Origin: Nocardioides daphniae | Lineage (GTDB): Bacteria > Actinomycetota > Actinomycetes > Propionibacteriales > Nocardioidaceae | DNA length: 64,000 nt | NCBI RefSeq assembly: GCF_004777465.1 | Contig: NZ_CP038462.1 | Span: 62,001 to 126,000 of the forward strand | Direction: 5' to 3' | In this document: in pieces, positions 27,901-37,184 of the stretch | Position numbering within the stretch: position 1 is the first letter of the stretch | Layout of the letters: the number at the start of each line of letters is the position of its first letter | Made by a program: the position numbers and the translations under genes | Notes under the pieces: model-generated | What the model was told of the DNA's origin: nothing | The model's input: only the letters and a program-made list of their open reading frames with translations | Databases searched by the model: none

Positions 27901-30864
27901 GCGCGCCAGCATCGACTCGAGGATGTCGGTCGGCGTGAGCGGCCGGACCAGGGTCGGGTGGATCACCGAGTGCGGGTCGCCGTCCCCGACCACCTCGAGG
28001 TACACGTGGTTCGCGTGCGCGCCGCGAGTCATCATCGTGTAGAGCTGCTGGCGCGACTCGCTGCCGGTGGCCAGGCCGTGCATCGTGTCGGCGGTGACGC
28101 CCTGGGCGGTGTGCACGGTGCACGCGTAGCCGAGCTCGGTAGATCGGGCGACGTAGTCAGCGGGCAGCCGCACGGTGCGGCCGTGCTGGGTGTGCTGGAC
28201 CGTGAGCTCGCCGCCGCCGTGGATCTCCAGCACGTTCCACCGGTCGCCGTTCTTGACCCAGTCGGTGGCCGAGGTCCGAAGGCGACGGTCGTTCTCACGG
28301 GTGATGATCAGCTCGCCGATCGAGGCCTCGTTGCCGTCGGCGAGCCGGCGGACCGGGCCGCTGGCGGCGACGTCGGCCGGGTCGATTCCCTCGAGCCGGT
28401 GCGCGCGGGCCTGCTGGTTCAGCTCGCTGACCAGGTCGCGGGTGGGAGCGAGCATGATCGAGTCCAGCCCGTCGGCGCGGTCGGCCTGCCAGGCCGCGAA
28501 GACGTCCTCGGTCATGGTGGCCAGGTCACCGACGTGGACGCGGCCGCGGTCGAGGTAGAACCCCAGGGCCTCGGTCTTGCCCTCGCGCAGCGCGAGCGAG
28601 GCGGCGCCCTCGGCGGGGTCCTTGAACCGGACGAGCTCGGTCAGCTGCAGGGCTCCGTGGGTGGCGCGGATGTCGCGCAGCACGCCGCCGGCGCCGATCG
28701 CGGACAGCTGCTGGTCGTCGCCGATCAGTCGGACGCTGCCGCCGCGCTCGAGGATGTAGGAGACCGCCGCGTCCAGCGAGAGGGTGTCGGCCATCCCGGC
28801 CTCGTCGATGACCACGAGGGTGGAGGAGTCGATGCCGGCGACCCACGCGGGCATCGCGGCGCCGGACTCGCGGGCCTCTTGCAGCGAGTGGGTCAGCTTG
28901 GCCAGGGTGTCGGTCTGGGTGTCGATCTGGGAGCGCAGGGCGTCCGCGGCCGCCGCTGAGGGAGCCAGGCCGATGATGGTGCCGCCGCCATCAGCCCAGG
29001 CGCTGGCCAGGGCTCGCATCGCGGTGGTCTTGCCGGATCCGGCGGGCGCGATCGCCAGTTGCAGGCGGGCGCCGGAGGTGGCCATCTCCTTGACCAGGGT
29101 GGCCTGTCCGGCGTTGAGGGTGATGCCGTTGGCGGTCGACTCCAGCAGTGCCAGGTCGACCGAGGGTGCCTCGACGGCGTAACCGTCGTGGCGGCCGGCG
29201 CCCTCGACCAAGCGCTGCTCGGCGGCCAGCACCTTGCCGGAGGTGAACAGCTCGGCGCCGCTCTGGGTGTAGACCGAGGCCCCGTCCGCGCGCCGCAGGT
29301 CGACCGGTTCGCTGATGGTGTCCCAGGGGCGGGCCATGCTCACCGAGCGGCCGTCGAGGACCTCGCCGACGAGCAGGTCGACGACCTGGGAGACCTGGTT
29401 GGTGGGCACGTTGGCGCCCCGGACCTGCCGCTGGGCCTCGGCGTAGACGTGCCAGTACTGCCAGGTGCTCCGGGCTCCCTCCATCGTCGACACGATCCGG
29501 TCGCTGGTCTTGGCGAACCAGGCCGAGTCGGCCAGCGACCGCGCTGCGCCCTTCGGGTTCAGTGCGCCGTGGACCATCTGCTTGACCCGCTGCGGGGTGC
29601 CCAGCACCTCGATGGCCTCACGGCTCCAGGTGTCGCGCTGCTCGGCCAGCGAGCGCGGATCGTGCTTGGCCTCGCGGGTCTCCAGCGTCGCCTGCTGGGA
29701 CAGCTGGATGGTCTCCACCGGCGTGGGCGGCCGCCCGTGGGTGGCCTGGAACGCGGCCGCGAGGACCGTGCGGCGGTCCTCGACGTTGGCGCGGCGCTTG
29801 GAGAAGCGCCGGTTCAGCTCGGGGTCGACGCCGACGATCTCGCGCACCGGTCGCTTGCGGGCGTCCTCGTTCGGCCGCTCCTCGAACCGCACGCCGAGGG
29901 CGTCGACCAAGTGCCGCTCGAGCGCGGTGTTGTAGGTCTCCGACGCCGAGACGACCGCCTTGTGGAGCGGCCGGCCGTCGATGGCCAGCCACTTGCCGTC
30001 GAGGGTCTGGACCTTGTTCGCCACTGCGACGTGGGTGTGCAGGTCAGGGTCGCCGGCACGGGAGTCGCGGTGGGTGAACGCCGTGGCGATCAGGCCGCGG
30101 ACGTCGACCTGGCGGACGCCGTTGGTGCCGCGGCGGGTGAACAGTGCCTTTGACTCGATGAAGCCCAGGGCGTCCTTGATGGCCGCCTGGTGGGCCCGCT
30201 CGATGACCGCAGCGGTCTTCGGGTCGGAGATCGCCCACAGCACCGAGACGCTCTTCACCGGGGAGAAGGTCAGGTCGTAGCCGGCCACGGCGTTGGTCTT
30301 CGGGCGGGAGTGCTTGGCGATCGCGGCGGCCAGCTCTCGTGCGTCGGTGGGCTCGCGGCCGTGCTCGGCACGGAAGAACTCGGTGCCCACCTCGGTGCGG
30401 ACCTTGGCCCGGTCGGCTGCGGGGACCGGCCAGTCACCCGGCAGGCCGGCGGCCTCGTTGATGGCCGCGATGCGCTTGGCGACCTCGATCCGGAACGGGC
30501 TGATGTCGTTCTCGTAGACCTTGTACGGCGTCCCGAGCTGGCGGGCGGTCTTGTAGTCCGCCTCGGTCGGCCGGTCGACTCCCTCGCGGCCGATGCGCAG
30601 GTCCAGATCCTTGGTCCGCTGCGTGGCCAGCGGGTGGTGACCGGAGCCGAACAGGCTCTGCATGTGGTCGGCGGTGACGATGTCGCCGGCGTCGATGCCC
30701 TCCAGGCCCTCAATGCCCGAGCCGACCCACACCCCGGGGGTCTCGCCCTTTCGGTGTAGTAGCTCGGCCAGCCCGGTGTGGCCCTTGTCGGTGGCATCCA
30801 GCGCTGCGACCTGACGGGTCAGGTAGTCGTACCCCGACCCCGCCGTCAGCTTGTGGAGGCTCAT
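24936..30864 (-). pseudogene. MobF/TrwC-type relaxase fused to a RecD-like helicase and a DnaG-like primase/Toprim region, one frameshift
   Basis: About 1,975 residues if one extra base near 25539-25540 is ignored. ATG at 30864 follows GGGGA; a GTG at 30870 is possible. Domains: TrwC relaxase (1-450) with N-terminal tyrosines (GSGYDYL, about residues 12-14) and the metal triad in GDPDLHTHVAVAN (about 273-285). SF1 helicase (560-1050) with IAPAGSGKTTAM Walker A and STLVVIDEAGMAD. Middle region; then about 1480-1790 a DnaG-like catalytic core (DYLTGRFGVDLA, GEVLGFVGRRRPD, PKYLNTADTPLF) with Toprim motifs VIVEGPMDAVAV and DPIVATDADLAGQ. After the frameshift: MLTERLDNLAPEQARVAAMRIL. It would nick oriT, unwind and prime DNA in transfer. 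Confidence 0.85.
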
Positions 30865-31188
30865 CGTCACGGTCCCCTACGTGCGCGCGGGCGCGCGGTG
30901 CGATCACTTCCGGCCGGATTTCTGATGTGTTCGTTCTATTCGGCAAACCGAGAATGCAAGAGGTGTGTGGCACTTCGTTGGTCGCGAGAAATCGGGGGGA
31001 CGCTGAGGGGTGTCGGTGACGGCGCGGTCGTCGGGTTCGGACTGGCTGGGCTCGTCGGGTCTGGCTGGGCTGGATCGTGGGTCGAGGTCGTCGGGTTCGG
31101 AAGATTTTTCGCCGATGGTGATCGCACGGGCACCGGGATTTGTCGTAGGTGGCTGTCAGAGTCCATGTCGACACGGAGTGAGGACCGA
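30865..31188. other. Intergenic region upstream of the relaxase, candidate oriT
   Basis: 324 bp between the divergent relaxase and 31189 genes. It contains a GTTC-N-TTCTATTC box at 30929-30941, an inverted repeat TTCGG-CAAA-CCGA near 30939-30951, and a 16-bp direct repeat with 60-bp period. MobF relaxases usually nick close to their own gene, so this is the most likely oriT. Confidence 0.4.
31026..31101. repeat. 16-bp direct repeats, 60-bp period
   Basis: GGTCGTCGGGTTCGGA occurs exactly at 31026-31041 and 31086-31101; a partial third copy (CTCGTCGGGT) lies between. GGCTGGGCT repeats also occur inside. Regularly spaced repeats are common at oriT or plasmid control regions. Confidence 0.65.
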
Positions 31189-31584
31189 ATGAGTCAGCAG
31201 ACGATCAAGCAGCAGGCGCGGCGTACGGCGCGGGAGATGGCCGAGAAGCGGCGCAAGGAGCGTGAGGAGCGCGAGCGGCGGGTGATCGACCTGGCCGAGC
31301 AGGTCATGGTTGCGATCGGTCAGCGGGATGCGGCGGTGGCCGAGACCGAGAAGCGTGCCGGTGAGGCGCTGCGGGAGTTGACCGAGGTCGAGGGGCTGTC
31401 CCTGGGCGAGGCCGTGGAGTGGTGCGGTGAGACGGTCACCGTTCGGGAGGCGACGCGGCTGCGGCGTCTCGCCAACGCGGACAGCGACGCGCGCGAGGAC
31501 TCGGGGGACGACTCGGGGGACGACGGCGCGGCGCTGGCGTCGGCTGGAAGTGGGGGAGCGGGTGCCGGTACGGCGGCTGGATGA
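31189..31584 (+). CDS. Basic coiled-coil hypothetical protein of the element
   Basis: 131 aa from ATG 31189 (GAGG upstream; ATG at 31165 also possible). A charged helix (QARRTAREMAEKRRKEREER, then ERRVIDLAEQVMVAIG) and an HTH-like SLGEAVEWCGETVTVREATRLRRL precede an acidic/Gly-rich tail with SGDD repeats. Divergent from the relaxase and next to the candidate oriT, it may be an accessory mobilization protein; this is inference. Confidence 0.5.
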   Translation: MSQQTIKQQARRTAREMAEKRRKEREERERRVIDLAEQVMVAIGQRDAAVAETEKRAGEALRELTEVEGLSLGEAVEWCGETVTVREATRLRRLANADSDAREDSGDDSGDDGAALASAGSGGAGAGTAAG

Positions 31585-32089
31585 CGCCGGCCTCGCGGCG
31601 GTCGCGGCGGCCATCGCGGACCCGGCAGTGCTCACCCGCTACGGGGCGAAGGTCGCCACGGTGCCGGGCAGTGAGTGCCTGTGGTGGACCGGCGCGGTGG
31701 CGGGCCGGTCCGAGCGGGAGCGCACGGACGGCGGTGGCCATGGCCGGTTCTGGTACGCGCCGGGGCGGGTGATCATCGCTCACCGGTTCGCGTACGCGGT
31801 CATGCACGGCGTGGACGCGCTCGCGGAGGCGCGGCTGCTCGGGCACCGCTGTCACAACCCGCTGTGCCAGCGGATCGCGCCGGAGCACGTCGTGGTGTCG
31901 AGCGCGGCGCAGAACCGACGTGAGTGGTCGGTGCAGCGGCGGCTTCCGTACAGCACGCTGGCCGACCCGCGCGGCCCGCGTCGACGTGCGCGGGAACTGC
32001 GCGACCTGGCGCGTGAGGACCCGCAGCTCGTGGCCGACGACCTCGCGCGGCTCCAGGAGCTGCTGGGCGAGCAACTGACCTTGTGGTGA
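31562..32089 (+). CDS. HNH-endonuclease-like protein
   Basis: 175 aa from the GTG at 31562 (GGGGAG upstream), overlapping the previous gene by 23 bp. The core reads CLWWTGAVAGRS, GHGRFWYAPGRVIIAHRFAYAVMHG, LLGHRCHNPLCQRIAPEHVVVSSAAQN. The His, Cys/Cys and N residues match the HNH/beta-beta-alpha-metal pattern of actinobacterial phage and plasmid nucleases. A strong terminator follows. Confidence 0.65.
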   Translation: MPVRRLDDAGLAAVAAAIADPAVLTRYGAKVATVPGSECLWWTGAVAGRSERERTDGGGHGRFWYAPGRVIIAHRFAYAVMHGVDALAEARLLGHRCHNPLCQRIAPEHVVVSSAAQNRREWSVQRRLPYSTLADPRGPRRRARELRDLAREDPQLVADDLARLQELLGEQLTLW

Positions 32090-32109
32090 GCCCCGGCCCC
32101 GGACGCAGT

Positions 32110-32146
32110 GAGACCGCCCGCAGCGATCAGCGCAGCGGGCGGTCTC
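32110..32146. terminator. Bidirectional hairpin terminator
   Basis: 12-bp perfect stem GAGACCGCCCGC / GCGGGCGGTCTC with a 13-nt loop, between the convergent ends at 32089 (+) and 32162 (-). Confidence 0.75.
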
Positions 32147-32161
32147 TGGTGTCGGGGGCGG

Positions 32162-32533
32162 TCAGTCGTGGTGACCGTCGAGGAGCCGTCCGAGCGTCTC
32201 CCACAGGTCGAGGTAGCCGTCCGCGTCCTCGGGTGCCTGCTCGCCCCATCGGGCGTGAAGGTCGCGGATGCGGTCGAGCCGGTCGAGGCGGTCGGGCAGC
32301 GCGGTACGTGCGGCGGCCATGAACTCCGCGTCGGGCGCGTGTTCGGGAACGTCACCGCCGCGTGGGTACTTCTTGACCCCGAGCCGCTGCCAGTGAGCAC
32401 CTGCGTAGGCGACGAGGATGTTGTCCGGGATCAGGGCGTCGGCGGCGGTGGCGCGGATCTTGTCGCCGTGTGGGGTCCACGGCCCGGGAGTTGCGCGCGC
32501 TTCCAGGGCGCGCAGGGCGGCGTCGTCGCTCAT
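32162..32533 (-). CDS. Phage/plasmid-type hypothetical protein with ARATPGPW motif
   Basis: 123 aa. Starts MSDDAALRALEARATPGPWT; the LEARATPGPW stretch is frequent in small phage proteins (Ead/Ea22-like). The middle has AGAHWQRLGVKKYPRGGDVP and the end a helix LDRIRDLHARWGEQ. Function unknown. The start overlaps the upstream gene by 4 bp; it is last of a four-gene run. Confidence 0.5.
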   Translation of the reverse strand: MSDDAALRALEARATPGPWTPHGDKIRATAADALIPDNILVAYAGAHWQRLGVKKYPRGGDVPEHAPDAEFMAAARTALPDRLDRLDRIRDLHARWGEQAPEDADGYLDLWETLGRLLDGHHD

Positions 32534-32772
32534 GCTGGCTGGTCCTCCCGAGCGGCGAGGTCGAGCCGCCCGGAGGCGGCGGTGGCTACGGCGGTGATGC
32601 GGGCGGCGAGCGCCCGCAACTCGGCGGGCGTGCCTTGGATCGCGACCACGTCGTCACCGGCGAGGGTCAGGACGGGCTGGCGGTGCTCACCGGCACCCAC
32701 CCAGTCCTCGCCGGGGGTGAACACCTGGACGCTGGTCTCGCGGGCTGCCAGCCACTCGATGTGCGCGCTCAC
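32530..32772 (-). CDS. Small hypothetical protein, 80 aa
   Basis: No recognised domain. A short beta region (QPVLTLAGDDVVAIQGTPAE) and a helix (LRALAARITAVATAA). It overlaps both neighbours by 4 bp, which supports a real coupled gene. Confidence 0.4.
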   Translation of the reverse strand: MSAHIEWLAARETSVQVFTPGEDWVGAGEHRQPVLTLAGDDVVAIQGTPAELRALAARITAVATAASGRLDLAAREDQPA

Positions 32773-33074
32773 GGGGTCACCTCGGCGGGGGCGGTGCCGA
32801 TGAGGCGGCGGAAGGCCTGCACGTCGGCCTCGAGGGAGAACAGACGGCGGCGGTGCTGGTCGTTCTCAGCGCCCACGTCGGCCAGGACTTCGGCGAGGCC
32901 GTCGAGGAACGCCACGATGGCGTCGGCGGTGACCGCCTCGCGCGTGGCGCTCCACGGCGTCGGGACGCGGCTGCTGGCGGCGTACGGCATCGTCGTCATG
33001 GCGGCGAGGATGCGGCGCTGGTCGCGCTCGGTGATCACGGTGCCGGTCGGCTCCGGCTGGGTCTGCTCGGTCAT
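32769..33074 (-). CDS. Small hypothetical protein, 101 aa
   Basis: Helical, with RRILAAMTTMPYAASSRVPTP and a coiled stretch AIVAFLDGLAEVLADVGAEN. No family recognised. It overlaps the preceding stop by 1 bp and the next start by 4 bp in the same operon. Confidence 0.4.
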   Translation of the reverse strand: MTEQTQPEPTGTVITERDQRRILAAMTTMPYAASSRVPTPWSATREAVTADAIVAFLDGLAEVLADVGAENDQHRRRLFSLEADVQAFRRLIGTAPAEVTP

Positions 33075-33535
33075 CAGTGCTCCTGTTCGGTGGTGCGGGT
33101 GGCGTACTCGGCGTGCAGGGCGTCCAGCGCCGTGGCGACGCTGGACAGGGCCGCGTCCAGGTGGGCGCGGGCGGTCTCGGGGGTCCAGCGGCGGACGTCG
33201 CGCAGCCGGTGCTCGATGACGATCAGGTCGCAGGCCGTCTCGCTGAGGGTGTGCCGGTCCTTGGCGGCGTTGGCCTCGACGTCAGGGGCAGCACCGGTCG
33301 TGGCGTTGTCTCGCTTCGCGATGGTGACGAACTGGTTGAGCGGCAGGTGGCGGGCGCCGAGAACCAAGGCTGCGACGTGGACCTCGCGTCCTGCGCGGCC
33401 GGGCTCGTCCACGGTCACCGTGGTGATGGGGAACGCGACGCCGGTGTCCGGGTCGACCAGCGTGTCTGTGGGTCGGAGATCCCAGGCGCGGACCTGCTCG
33501 GTGGCTTGGCCGGTGTGGGTGGTCGTGTTGACCAT
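33074..33535 (-). CDS. Hypothetical protein, 153 aa
   Basis: The N-terminal half is beta-rich (RPTDTLVDPDTGVAFPITTV, EVHVAALVLGARHLPLNQFV); the C-terminal half is helical (SETACDLIVIEHRLRDVRRW). No family recognised. It lies 80 bp after the DUF932 gene and probably shares its transcript. Confidence 0.4.
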   Translation of the reverse strand: MVNTTTHTGQATEQVRAWDLRPTDTLVDPDTGVAFPITTVTVDEPGRAGREVHVAALVLGARHLPLNQFVTIAKRDNATTGAAPDVEANAAKDRHTLSETACDLIVIEHRLRDVRRWTPETARAHLDAALSSVATALDALHAEYATRTTEQEH

Positions 33536-33614
33536 GGCTCCTCCTTCGGTTGGGCCGGTGGCGGGCCGGACTCGGGGTCTCAGCCCGCCACCGGAGGCCT
33601 TGTGGGTCGGACGG

Positions 33615-34619
33615 TCAGGCCGGGGTGAGCGCGGTCCAGGCGCGGCGCTTGATCCGGTCGGGGTCGTCGCTGGTGAGGACGCGGGTGGCGCGGGCGGTCT
33701 TCTCGTCGCCCTTGGTGCGCACCGGCGCGTAGTGGTCGACGTACTCCGCGACGGCCTGGTAGCCGGCCCACGCGGTGTCGCGGATGCCGGCCTGCGTGTC
33801 GGCGTCGGCGAAGAGCCAGTGAAGCCGGGAGCGGCGACGACGCTCGGTCTCGCGGACGCGCTTGGTGGCGTGGGCCTCGGCCTTCCCGAACGTGGCGTCG
33901 ATCAGGGCGTCGAACGCGGCGTCGGTCATGGTCTGCTGGATCAGCCGCTCGGCCTCGACCTGGAACGAGTCGACGTAGGTGAAGGTCAGCCCGAGCGCAT
34001 CGCGGGCGGCCTGCACGGCGGCCTTGGCGTTACGGGTGTGCCGGATCGAGAACGACGACTCGTGGTTGCGCAGGGCCGCGCTCTGGGTGTTGGCGCACAC
34101 GACGCGAACCGGGGTCACGAGGATGCGGAACGCGCTGGAGCCGTCGTGGCTGTTGAGCGCGGCGATGTTGAGGTCGACGCGGTCGGTGCCGCCGACCGTG
34201 AGTGAGTCCGGCAGCTGCATGGTGATGAACAACTGCCGCCCGCCGCGCAGCGACCCGGCGGTGTCGAAGATCGCGCCGGACTCGTCGGCCAGCAGGTTCA
34301 GGAACTCGGCGTGATCCTCGTTCTGCAGCGGCGTTTACCCGCCACCCACGACGCCGAGCGCCTCGGGCTCGCCGGTGAACGGGCTGGTGCGCACCGTGGC
34401 GAAGCCGGGGACCTCGATCGCGGTGACGCCGCCCTCGCTGACCTCGGCGGTGGTGAGCGGCAACTTCCGGACGTCCCAGCCGCCCAGGTGACCGAGCCGC
34501 ATGGCCTCCTCGGCGGTGAACGCGCGGTCGCGGACGGAGGTGCCCAGCCGGTGCCAGGCGTCCTTGCGGGCGAAGACGGCGGCGGCCTGCGTGCCGTGGG
34601 TCTCGATCTCGTGTGACAT
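33615..34619 (-). pseudogene. DUF932 plasmid/phage-like protein with an in-frame stop
   Basis: ATG at 34619 (CGGAGG upstream): MSHEIETHGTQAAAVFARKD, DAWHRLGTSVRDRAFTAEEA, FATVRTSPFTGEPEALGVVGGG. Then a TAA at 34335-34337, then in the same frame TPLQNEDHAEFLNLLADESG, SLRGGRQLFITMQLPDSL and the rest. In the family a tyrosine normally sits at this point, so TAC/TAT changed to TAA. The product is probably only 94 residues, or the base is wrong. Function of DUF932 proteins is unknown; they are common on actinobacterial plasmids. Confidence 0.8.
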
Positions 34620-34683
34620 GTCGGGGTCCTCCGGGTAGCGGATCAAACGAACTGAGTTCATTCTATGGTTTCTATTCCACTGT

Positions 34684-34712
34684 GGGCGGTTCTCCACAGG
34701 GAAGAACCGCCC
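34684..34712 (-). terminator. Hairpin terminator after the ParB-like gene
   Basis: 10-bp perfect stem GGGCGGTTCT / AGAACCGCCC with a 9-nt loop, 23 bp after the ParB-like stop and before the DUF932 promoter on the minus strand. Confidence 0.65.
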
Positions 34713-34734
34713 TCAGGTGGGGGAGGGGAGCCGG

Positions 34735-36339
34735 TCAAGCGGCGCTGTCGCTGGCCTCGTCGTGCGCGTCGCCGTCGTCAGCGCTGTCGTCCTTGGTGCT
34801 CGGCTGCTGCTCCTCGCCGAGCAGGATGCGCTCGACCTCGCTGGGCTGGTAGCCCCACGCCACGAGCGCGCTGAGCACGCGGGCGTCCCACGCGCAGGGG
34901 TTGCGCCACGTGTGCTTGCCGGTCGTGGCCTCCCATGCGGCGACGACGGCGGCGAGCGTGGTCATGGTCGCGGCCTTCGGCGTGCTCGCCTTGGTCGCGA
35001 TCTTGCGGCACTCGTCGTGGCCAGCGCCGTAGTAGCCGCTCGGGCGGTCGATCCCGAGCAGGGTGAAGAGCATCGGGTGCCGGTGGTCCAGGGCCTTGCT
35101 CAGCGAGTGGTGGCCGGTGACGACGGCCTCGCAGATCAGGGCCTCGGCACCCTTCGGCGCGGTCTTGCGGGCGACGAACGAAGCCAGCCACTCGCGGCGC
35201 ACCGTCTCCGCGCTCGCCCAGGCCTTGTTGTTGGCGATCACGCGGCGGCGCTCCTCGCGTCGGGCCTCGGCCTCCTCCTCGCTCTCGCCGTCGTCGTCGC
35301 CGCTGTCGGCGGTTGTGCTCCCGGAGCCGCCGCCGCGACGACACAGCCCGGAGGCGTCGAGGTCGGTGACCACCCAGACCGGCACGTACTGCTGGTAGGG
35401 CTCGGCAGGCTCGTAGTCCTCGTCCTCCTCGTCGCTGCCGTCCTCGCTCTCGTCGTCGTACTCGTCCTCGGGGTAGACCCACTCCTTGACGACCTGGACG
35501 CGAGCGCCGGGGACGTTGGGCCACTCCTCCTCGGGCAGCGGCTCGCCCTCGGCGGTGACCAGCCGCTCGATGCGCAGCACCTCGTCGGCCTGCTCGACCT
35601 CCTCGGCGGTCAGCACCGGCAGGCCCTCGGCGCGCAGTCGCTCGACCTCGGCGGCGTCGGCCGCGCGCTCGGCGGCCTCGTCGCGCAGCCGCTGGGCCTC
35701 GTGGGGCAGGGAACGACGCCAGCGCTTGGCGTTCTCCAGCCGCTCGACGGCCTCGGGGTCGTGCTCGAACTCGGCGAAGATCGCGGCCTCCTCCAGCGTC
35801 AGGTCCCCGGAGTCGAGCCGGTTGCGGCTCTGGTCGGCCTTGGTGACCGCCAGTGCGGCGTTCACGGTCGGACGGTCGATGCTGGTGCGCTTGGCGATCT
35901 GTGCCGCGCTCACGCCGAGCAGGGCCAGCTGCTCCACGCCCGCGACGATCTCGGCCTCCCGCATCCCGGCGCGGTGGATGTTCTCGACCATCTGGTCACC
36001 GATCCGGTCGGCGTCGGCGGGCTGGGACACGACACGCGCCGGAATCAGGCCGGTGGGGGTGCCGACCTCGGCGGCGGTCACGGTGCGGCGCTGGCCACGC
36101 AGTAGGACGTACTGGCCGTCCTCGTTGCGGTAGACCGTGACGGCCTCCAGCACGCCGCGCTCCTTGATCGACTTGCGGAACTCCTTGTGGTCGGGGCGCA
36201 GGTCGGTGCGGACGTTGGTGCCGATGATGATCGCGGCGGGGTCCAGGTGCAGGAACTCCTCCGTCTGGACGGTCTCGGTGGCCGCGTCGGCGGGGGTCTC
36301 GGCGGGGGTCTCGGCGGGGGTCTGGATGGTGTCGGTCAT
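34735..36339 (-). CDS. ParB/Spo0J-like DNA-binding protein with acidic C-terminal extension
   Basis: 534 aa from ATG 36339 (GGAGGACAGC upstream). A short Thr-Pro-Ala-Glu repeat near the N-terminus precedes the ParB/Srx domain (about 30-125; IIIGTNVRTDLRPDHKEFRK, YVLLRGQRRTVTAAEVG, MVENIHRAGM). The HTH domain follows (LLGVSAAQIAKRTSIDRPTV), then coiled helices, a very acidic stretch (DEYDDESEDGSDEEDEDY) and a C-terminal helical domain (PKGAEALICEAVVTGHHSLS). The GERR-like box here is LLRGQRR. No ParA is in the window, so it may be a regulator rather than a partition protein. Confidence 0.8.
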   Translation of the reverse strand: MTDTIQTPAETPAETPADAATETVQTEEFLHLDPAAIIIGTNVRTDLRPDHKEFRKSIKERGVLEAVTVYRNEDGQYVLLRGQRRTVTAAEVGTPTGLIPARVVSQPADADRIGDQMVENIHRAGMREAEIVAGVEQLALLGVSAAQIAKRTSIDRPTVNAALAVTKADQSRNRLDSGDLTLEEAAIFAEFEHDPEAVERLENAKRWRRSLPHEAQRLRDEAAERAADAAEVERLRAEGLPVLTAEEVEQADEVLRIERLVTAEGEPLPEEEWPNVPGARVQVVKEWVYPEDEYDDESEDGSDEEDEDYEPAEPYQQYVPVWVVTDLDASGLCRRGGGSGSTTADSGDDDGESEEEAEARREERRRVIANNKAWASAETVRREWLASFVARKTAPKGAEALICEAVVTGHHSLSKALDHRHPMLFTLLGIDRPSGYYGAGHDECRKIATKASTPKAATMTTLAAVVAAWEATTGKHTWRNPCAWDARVLSALVAWGYQPSEVERILLGEEQQPSTKDDSADDGDAHDEASDSAA

Positions 36340-36670
36340 GCTGCTGTCCTCCATGAGTAGAATAGAAAGAACTGACAGGACTAAGTCTCCCAACGGAGGC
36401 CGACACCTACCGGGCCGCAGGGCAGACCTGTGGAAAGGTGGGCACGTCCCGAGGGTGGGGAAAACCCCGGCCCGCACGGGCGCGGACTCCGCTGCGGCGG
36501 CGCGGCGCAGCTGCACCTCGTAGCTGGCTGGGACGGAAGGAATCGAGCGACAGTGGGAACGGCTGCACACGGCCCCGCCCGGGAATGCAGCGGCGTTGGT
36601 GTTAGCCGCTGCAGCTCGCCGGCGATCGCTCCCGACCCGCGGGCAGGGGAGCGGCTGAGGTGATGGTGGC
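36340..36670. promoter_or_regulatory. Divergent promoter region of the ParB-like gene
   Basis: 331 bp with no gene. A GTTC-N-TTCTATTC box on the minus strand (36360-36372) lies 21 bp upstream of the ParB-like start; related boxes occur at 30929 and 34656. The rest is GC-rich with short imperfect hairpins and no clear origin features. Confidence 0.4.
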
Positions 36671-37126
36671 GTGACCAGCCAGACCACGATCCCGGTCGGG
36701 ATCTACTGGAAGCCCGGCGTGTGGGACCTCGCCCGCTCGGCGTACGTCGCCGACCTGGACACCGATCCCGACTCGCCGGGTTCGTTCGTCGGTTGGCTCG
36801 CCCAGGCGCTCGAGCTGCACGCCCGACGTTCGCCCCAGCAGCGGGCCGAGCTCGCGGCCGCCGGCGAGAACCATCCCGCCCTGGTCAGCGTGACCCGCAA
36901 GAGCTTCAACAAGAAGCACGACCTGCCGGCGTCGACGATGGAGACGGTCGAGGATGCCCTCGTCGCTGATCGCCAGGAGCTCGGCCGGATGCTCGCCCGC
37001 TCTGCGTTCGCCCAGGAGGCGGTCATCGCCGCGGCCGAGGACTCCCGCCGGCGGCTCGGCCGCGAGCTGCCCCCGCCACCTCAGAAGCTCAGCAACCGAC
37101 CGCCGCGGCGTCGGCCAGCAACGTAG
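36671..37126 (+). CDS. Element hypothetical protein, 151 aa
   Basis: GTG start. The first half, IPVGIYWKPGVWDLARSAYVADLDTDPDSPGSFVGWLAQALELHARR, resembles the small ribbon-helix-type proteins of actinobacterial plasmids with a recurrent WxPGxWDxARSAYxAD motif. The second half is helical and ends Pro/Arg-rich. It diverges from the ParB-like gene, so a DNA-binding partner role is plausible. Function unknown. Confidence 0.5.
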   Translation: MTSQTTIPVGIYWKPGVWDLARSAYVADLDTDPDSPGSFVGWLAQALELHARRSPQQRAELAAAGENHPALVSVTRKSFNKKHDLPASTMETVEDALVADRQELGRMLARSAFAQEAVIAAAEDSRRRLGRELPPPPQKLSNRPPRRRPAT

Positions 37127-37184
37127 CCTCGGCAAGGGTGCCGGCACGGGGTTTGCGTCGGCAGCTACGCGTAGCGTCCTTTCC

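Noticed and set aside
25186..28959. Very long open frame (1257 codons) on the plus strand
   Set aside because: It is antisense to the relaxase-primase gene, whose domains are certain; low-complexity Val/Gly/Arg composition is typical of a GC-rich shadow frame.
34646..34667. GAAC-TGA-GTTC as a LexA box
   Set aside because: Spacer is 3 bp, not the 4 bp required; treated as part of the shared TTCTAT box instead.
34717..36105. 462-codon plus-strand frame
   Set aside because: Antisense to the ParB-like gene; biased composition and no motif.
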